Origin: JAJNPS01 sp031378845
Lineage (GTDB): Bacteria; Pseudomonadota; Alphaproteobacteria; Rhodobacterales; Rhodobacteraceae
Reading direction: 5' to 3'
Assembly: GCA_031378845.1 (NCBI GenBank)
Contig: JANNES010000020.1
Span: forward strand, 62,001 to 126,000
DNA: 64,000 nucleotides
The notes under the pieces are model-generated. The model had not been told where the DNA came from. It saw nothing but the letters and a program-made list of their open reading frames with translations, and made no database searches. The translations under genes and the position numbers were made by a program. Of the stretch, positions 60,128-64,000 are shown in pieces; position 1 is the first letter of the stretch; every line of letters begins with the position of its first letter.

Positions 60128-61378
60128 TCACTGCGGGTAAAGGCGCAGGCGCGTGGCTTCAAGTTGCGTGAGGATTTCTTCCAATGCCTCGGGCTGCACG
60201 AGGAAGCGCTGGAAGCCTTCCATGCCGGCCTTTGCGTATTCGGCTTCGGCGTCACGATCCCAGAACTGGGCGATACCGCCGGTGGCCGACGACAGCGAAG
60301 CAAAGCCTGCCGACAGGAACGGATCAGCCGCATCAACGGTTGAGTTCTTGTTGGTCGGCAGTTGGCCTACCGCTGCGTTCCACTTGGTCTGCGCTTCGGC
60401 GCTGGCGACGTAAGCCAGGAACTTCTTCGCATCCTCGGGGTTCTTGGCACCCGAGGTCAGGTGGACCGTGTCGGTCGGGGCTTCTTCGGCCCGTGCGACG
60501 CCAGCGGTGATTTCCGGGAACACCATGAAGCCGAGGTTGTCGTTCGTCATCCCGCCTTCCTTGAAGACGCCGACGGCGAAGTTCCCCATCACATAGTTTG
60601 CCGCCTTGTTCTGCACAAAGATCGCCGCCGCATCCTGCCAGTCGATGGCCGCATGGTTTTCGGTGACGAAGGGCTGCAGCTTGCCAAGTTCGGCAAACAC
60701 CGCGCGGGCCTCGGGCGAGGTCCACGACACTTTGCCAGCCGCCAGATCGCTGTGGAACTGGTAGCCATTGGTGCGCATCGACACATAGTCGAAGATACCG
60801 GCAACCGGCCACAGCGCGCTGGAGCCGGTGGTCACGCAGTCGATGCCAGCGGCCTTGAAGGTCGCGCAATTGGCAAGGAACTGTTCCCACGTCATGCCAT
60901 CAGCGCCGGGCGCTTCGATCCCTGCAGCTTTGTAAGCGTCGCGGTTATAGTAGATGCCCCACTGGTAGTAGGTGTAGGGAATGCCCCACTGTTTGCCGTC
61001 GATGGTCATCGAAAGGACCGACGAGGCCAGCGAGTCGTTCAGCCCTTCGGATGCCCAGAGATCCGAGATGTCGGCGAAAAGGCCCGCCTCCACGAAGGGG
61101 CGCATCCGGTTCGCCGCGTACCAGTTGGCCAAGTCAGGCGCGTCGGCAGTCAGGAAGTTGCGGATCGACGTCTTGTAGCCTTCGTGGTCGAAGTTGGTCA
61201 ATTGAACGTCGATATCGGGGTTTGCGGCCTCGAAGTCGGTGATCATGGCTTCGGCTGCCGCCAGCGGAATTGGATCGTAATCCGCATTCCAGGTGACGAG
61301 ACGCTGCTGCGCGAACGCAGACGTGGACATGAGCAACGCCGCCACTAGGGCCAGCGCGCCCGTTTTCTTATGGACCAT
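60128..61378 (-). CDS. Galactoside ABC transporter substrate-binding protein
   Basis: The 416-residue periplasmic protein is an extracellular solute-binding family 1 member, with a signal peptide ending LLMSTSAFA-Q and core blocks DFEAANPDIDVQLTNFDHEG, KQWGIPYTYYQWGIYYN and LTSGAKNPEDAKKFLAYVAS. The frame is open upstream, but the ATG at 61378 follows GGGAGGAAACC and starts the signal peptide. It is the first gene of the galactoside operon and is divergent from the IclR gene across about 100 bases. Confidence 0.92.
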   Translation of the reverse strand: MVHKKTGALALVAALLMSTSAFAQQRLVTWNADYDPIPLAAAEAMITDFEAANPDIDVQLTNFDHEGYKTSIRNFLTADAPDLANWYAANRMRPFVEAGLFADISDLWASEGLNDSLASSVLSMTIDGKQWGIPYTYYQWGIYYNRDAYKAAGIEAPGADGMTWEQFLANCATFKAAGIDCVTTGSSALWPVAGIFDYVSMRTNGYQFHSDLAAGKVSWTSPEARAVFAELGKLQPFVTENHAAIDWQDAAAIFVQNKAANYVMGNFAVGVFKEGGMTNDNLGFMVFPEITAGVARAEEAPTDTVHLTSGAKNPEDAKKFLAYVASAEAQTKWNAAVGQLPTNKNSTVDAADPFLSAGFASLSSATGGIAQFWDRDAEAEYAKAGMEGFQRFLVQPEALEEILTQLEATRLRLYPQ

Positions 61379-61417
61379 GGTTTCCTCCCGTTTGGTTCCA
61401 TTATGTGAAACTTTGTC

Positions 61418-61447
61418 TTGAATATTGAAAACTATGTCGACTATCTT
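61418..61447 (+). promoter_or_regulatory. Candidate promoter of the IclR/ATPase unit
   Basis: TTGAAT at 61418-61423 and TATCTT at 61442-61447 have an 18-base spacer in an AT-rich part of the divergent gap. Since IclR regulators usually bind such gaps, this region probably also holds the operator for the divergent operon; no clear palindrome was found. Confidence 0.4.
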
Positions 61448-61481
61448 TATGGCTGTCAACAGCATCGCGAAGGGCAGGCTG

Positions 61482-62267
61482 ATGGGCGCAGAGGGGCACG
61501 CAGACGGCACAGTGGGCAAGGCGCTTGACGTTTTGGACATGGTCGCGAGCCAAAGCCGCGCCGTCCGGTTCAGCGAACTCTTGGCGCAGGGCGTCTATCC
61601 CAAGGCAACTCTCTACCGATTCTTGCAGACCTTAACGCATCAAGGGATGCTGAGCTACGATCCTGACCGGGGCACCTATGCGCTGGGTGTCCGGCTGGTC
61701 CGGCTGGCCCACGCGGCCTGGGCGCAAAGCTCGCTGGCACCCATCGCGCGGCCCTATCTTGATGAATTGGCGGCAGAAACCGGCGAGACGATCCATCTGG
61801 CGCAGATGGACCTTGGCCAGGTCCTCTATGTCGACAAACGCAACGCGACGCGCCCGGTCGAGATGTTCGCCCAAGCCGGCAAGGTCGGCCCGGCCTATTG
61901 CACCGGCGTCGGCAAGGCGATGCTGGCCTATCTGCCGGATGAAGCGCTGGCCCGCGCGCTGGAGCGGCAGTCCTTTCACCGCCATACGGCGCACACTTTG
62001 GATACGCCCTCGGCGCTCAGGGCAGAGCTTGCAGCGATTCGCGCCCGGGGCTACGCCTTTGACCGTGAAGAGCATGAACACGGCATCATTTGCTGTGCGG
62101 TGCCGATTCTCAGCCGGTCGGGGCGCGCGATCGGTGCATTGTCAGTCACATCAACCACCGCGCGAACGACCCTGGCCGCACTCGAAGCCAAGGCGGATCG
62201 CATCAAGGACATTGCCGCGAAAATCGCGGAAGAGGCGGAAAGCTGGCGCTTTCCGGAACAAGTATAA
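61482..62267 (+). CDS. IclR family transcriptional regulator
   Basis: The 261-residue protein has an N-terminal winged helix (TVGKALDVLDMVASQSRAVR, YPKATLYRFLQTLTHQGMLS) and an IclR effector domain (GETIHLAQMDLGQVLYVDKR, GPAYCTGVGKAMLAYLPDEA, HEHGIICCAVPILS). It is divergent from the galactoside operon and upstream of the transporter ATPase, which makes it the likely local regulator, responding to galactose or a pathway intermediate. ATG 61482 is used since GAAGGGCAGG precedes it and the HTH domain begins soon after; other in-frame starts exist up to 61425. Confidence 0.88.
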   Translation: MGAEGHADGTVGKALDVLDMVASQSRAVRFSELLAQGVYPKATLYRFLQTLTHQGMLSYDPDRGTYALGVRLVRLAHAAWAQSSLAPIARPYLDELAAETGETIHLAQMDLGQVLYVDKRNATRPVEMFAQAGKVGPAYCTGVGKAMLAYLPDEALARALERQSFHRHTAHTLDTPSALRAELAAIRARGYAFDREEHEHGIICCAVPILSRSGRAIGALSVTSTTARTTLAALEAKADRIKDIAAKIAEEAESWRFPEQV

Positions 62268-62283
62268 ACGGGGAGGAACGGGA

Positions 62284-63345
62284 ATGGCACAAGTCACATT
62301 GCAAAAGGTGATCAAGAAATACGGGGATGTGCAGGTCATCCACGGCATCGATCTTGAGGTCAAGGATGGCGAATTCTGCGTGTTTGTCGGCCCCTCTGGC
62401 TGTGGCAAGTCGACCTTGCTGCGCATGGTCGCCGGGTTGGAAGAAACCACCAGCGGCAAGATGCAGATCGGCAACCGAGAAGTCACCCACGTGGACCCGT
62501 CCGAACGTGGCGTTGCAATGGTCTTTCAGACCTATGCGCTTTACCCCCATATGACCGTGGCCGAAAACATGGGCTTTGGCCTCAAGATGACCGGCCACCC
62601 CAAGCCCGAGATCGACAAAAAAGTCAAGGAAGCCAGCCGCATCCTGAAACTGGACGACTATCTTGCGCGCAAGCCCAAAGCCCTGTCAGGCGGCCAGCGC
62701 CAGCGCGTTGCCATCGGGCGCGCGATCGTGCGCGGGCCGGAGGTCTTCTTGTTCGACGAACCCCTGTCCAACCTCGACGCTGAGCTTCGGGTCGAGATGC
62801 GGGTCGAGATTGCCCGCCTGCACCGCGAGATCGGCGCCACGATGATCTATGTGACGCATGATCAGGTCGAGGCGATGACCCTGGCCGACAAGATCGTGGT
62901 GCTGCGGGCTGGCCGGGTCGAACAGGTCGGCGCGCCGCTGGAACTGTACCACAACCCCGACAACAAGTTCGTCGCAGGCTTTATCGGCAGCCCGGCGATG
63001 AATTTTGTGAACGCCACCGTCGACAGCGCAACCTCTGCCTCGAGCAAGGGTCTGGCCGAGACGGTGTCCCTGTCGTCGGCGTTGCCCGGCAAGGGCGCCG
63101 AGATCATGCTGGGCTTGCGGCCTCAGCACCTGTCACTGGACCTCAAAGGCAAGACCCACCGGGTCGAGATGACCGAGGCGTTGGGTGGCATCAGCTTCAT
63201 GCACCTGACCGGTCCGTCGGGCGAGCGACTGATCCTGGAAAGCCGCGATGACCCCAGCGTCAAGATGGGCGACATGGTCGGCATCGCCTTCGATCCGGTC
63301 AATGTGATGACCTTTGACGCCAAGGATGGCAGGCGGCTGCGCTGA
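62284..63345 (+). CDS. Sugar ABC transporter ATPase, UgpC/MalK-type
   Basis: The 353-residue ATPase has Walker A VGPSGCGKST, Q-loop VFQTYALYPHMTV, signature LSGGQRQRVAIGRAIV, Walker B VFLFDEPLSNLDAELR and the switch His in YVTHDQVEAM. A C-terminal TOBE-like regulatory domain follows. It lies 16 bases after the IclR gene in the same direction and is the missing ATPase of the divergent galactoside transporter. GGGGAGG precedes its start. Confidence 0.93.
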   Translation: MAQVTLQKVIKKYGDVQVIHGIDLEVKDGEFCVFVGPSGCGKSTLLRMVAGLEETTSGKMQIGNREVTHVDPSERGVAMVFQTYALYPHMTVAENMGFGLKMTGHPKPEIDKKVKEASRILKLDDYLARKPKALSGGQRQRVAIGRAIVRGPEVFLFDEPLSNLDAELRVEMRVEIARLHREIGATMIYVTHDQVEAMTLADKIVVLRAGRVEQVGAPLELYHNPDNKFVAGFIGSPAMNFVNATVDSATSASSKGLAETVSLSSALPGKGAEIMLGLRPQHLSLDLKGKTHRVEMTEALGGISFMHLTGPSGERLILESRDDPSVKMGDMVGIAFDPVNVMTFDAKDGRRLR

Positions 63346-63411
63346 CGCCCGTTACGCCGGCGCAGGCTCACAAGCGTTTTTGATCAGGGGGTTGCGCGGA
63401 TCACTGGCCGC

Positions 63412-63996
63412 CTATGGCGCGCGTCCGCCAAACTCTTCGATGACCCTTGCCAGTGCATCATGGCCAGCAGTGCGGGCATGGGCCAGCGCCGTGATGCCAT
63501 TGCCATCTGCAAGATCGGGATCGGCCCCGGCGGCCAGCACAAGCCGCGCGGCCTCTTGATGGCGCGGTCCGCCGTCGCCCAGAATGGCGATTTCGAGAAG
63601 GCAGGTCCAACCAAGGCTGTTGACGTGATCGACGTCGATATCGGTACTGAGCAGCACCTTTATCGCCTCCACATGGGCCCGCTCACAGGCAGGGATCAAT
63701 GCATTGCCGCCAAAGCGGTTGCGGATGGCGAAGTCCGGGCCCGCCGGCAGCATGGCGCGCAGGATATCCGCGTGCCCCAGCGCGCCCGCCAGCAGCCACG
63801 GGGTATCGTGATTGTCGGCCTGCGCGTTGATGTCGGCACCCGCCGCGATCAGAGCCAGGGCGGCCCGCGTGCGTCCTTCGCGCACGGCAACAAGCAGCGC
63901 TGTTTCGCCCGCGGCGTTGACGGCATCTTGCGTCTCACCGGCGGCGAAGTGCATCCGGACGACACCGGCTTGGGCAAGTGCTGACTGGCAGACCAT
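63412..63996 (-). CDS. Ankyrin-repeat protein, possibly cut by the window edge
   Basis: At least four ankyrin repeats are visible: NAAGETALLVAVREGRTRAA, NHDTPWLLAGALGHADILRA, GGNALIPACERAHVEAIKVL and a final DGNGITALAHARTAGHDALA. An in-frame ATG at 63996 gives 194 residues, but the true start may lie beyond 64000, since no signal peptide or clear ribosome site is visible here. Ankyrin repeats bind proteins. The partner is not identifiable. Confidence 0.75.
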   Translation of the reverse strand: MVCQSALAQAGVVRMHFAAGETQDAVNAAGETALLVAVREGRTRAALALIAAGADINAQADNHDTPWLLAGALGHADILRAMLPAGPDFAIRNRFGGNALIPACERAHVEAIKVLLSTDIDVDHVNSLGWTCLLEIAILGDGGPRHQEAARLVLAAGADPDLADGNGITALAHARTAGHDALARVIEEFGGRAP

Positions 63997-64000
63997 GCAG

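Noticed and set aside
61411..61447. IclR operator palindrome in the divergent gap
   Set aside because: TTGAATATTGAAA looks symmetric at first glance but the arms do not pair; only the promoter candidate was kept.
1..64000. CRISPR array, prophage, integrase, tRNA or rRNA genes
   Set aside because: I looked for direct repeats with spacers, cloverleaf ends (GGTTC-A-CC), phage structural genes and recombinases and found none that stand up.

Overview
The window reads as a high-GC alphaproteobacterial chromosome, most likely Rhodobacterales (roseobacter group). The basis is gene content and gene style: class II ribonucleotide reductase NrdJ, a DUF1489 protein, a DUF6478-type protein, a Hint-domain protein, the short HisG with HisZ, sarcosine/dimethylglycine dehydrogenase-like flavoproteins, and many ATGA/GTGA stop-start overlaps. 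No tRNA, rRNA, CRISPR array, integrase or intact insertion sequence was seen. About 58 genes are supported, plus two clear pseudogenes.

Layout. 1-9.8 kb: a membrane cytochrome b with a Tat-exported molybdopterin oxidoreductase, an M23 peptidase, ilvD with an overlapping lipoprotein gene, a DUF6478 pair, a PepSY membrane protein with a small partner, and a GNAT acetyltransferase. 9.9-17.2 kb: an 831-residue FAD/GcvT dehydrogenase, two unknown overlapping genes (one cysteine-rich), a GH25 lysozyme lipoprotein, a glycosyltransferase, a D-amino-acid-oxidase-like enzyme, and a methyltransferase pseudogene with two nonsense codons. 17.3-26.7 kb: one long minus-strand operon xdhA-xdhB-xdhC followed by a BMP-type ABC importer, a purine uptake and oxidation unit. 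27-31.3 kb: dnaE, abutted by an HNH endonuclease with a probable PUA-like sensor domain. 31.5-34.4 kb: an AbrB-family membrane protein, slyX, an HxlR regulator and a divergent NmrA-type oxidoreductase with a palindromic operator candidate. 34.5-38 kb: hisS-hisZ-hisG with a GC-rich palindromic repeat. 38-43.3 kb: small conserved proteins, nrdJ with a consensus DnaA box in its promoter, a Hint protein and a sulfotransferase remnant. 43.5-49.6 kb: rpsD, leuD and leuB, with unrelated genes between the leu genes, including a TetR gene plus AhpD-like pair with twin operators. 49.9-51.8 kb: two tandem EamA transporters.

51.9-63.3 kb is the most coherent catabolic unit. Eight overlapping minus-strand genes encode a sugar-binding protein, two permeases, GH36 alpha-galactosidase, 2-keto-3-deoxygalactonate kinase, KDPGal aldolase, an SMP-30 lactonase and GH42 beta-galactosidase. 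A divergent IclR regulator and the transporter ATPase complete it. Together they import alpha/beta-galactosides and feed galactose into the oxidative De Ley-Doudoroff route; galactose dehydrogenase and galactonate dehydratase are not in the window. An ankyrin-repeat gene runs to or past the right edge.

The best observations for follow-up are regulatory or structural: a 12-bp inverted repeat whose ends supply the stop codons of two convergent genes (51845-51946), twin CTTAC-N3-GTAAG operators (48290-48334), the DnaA box at nrdJ, a probable CTG start at 46042, and the two pseudogenes. I did not find a convincing wholly new multi-gene system.
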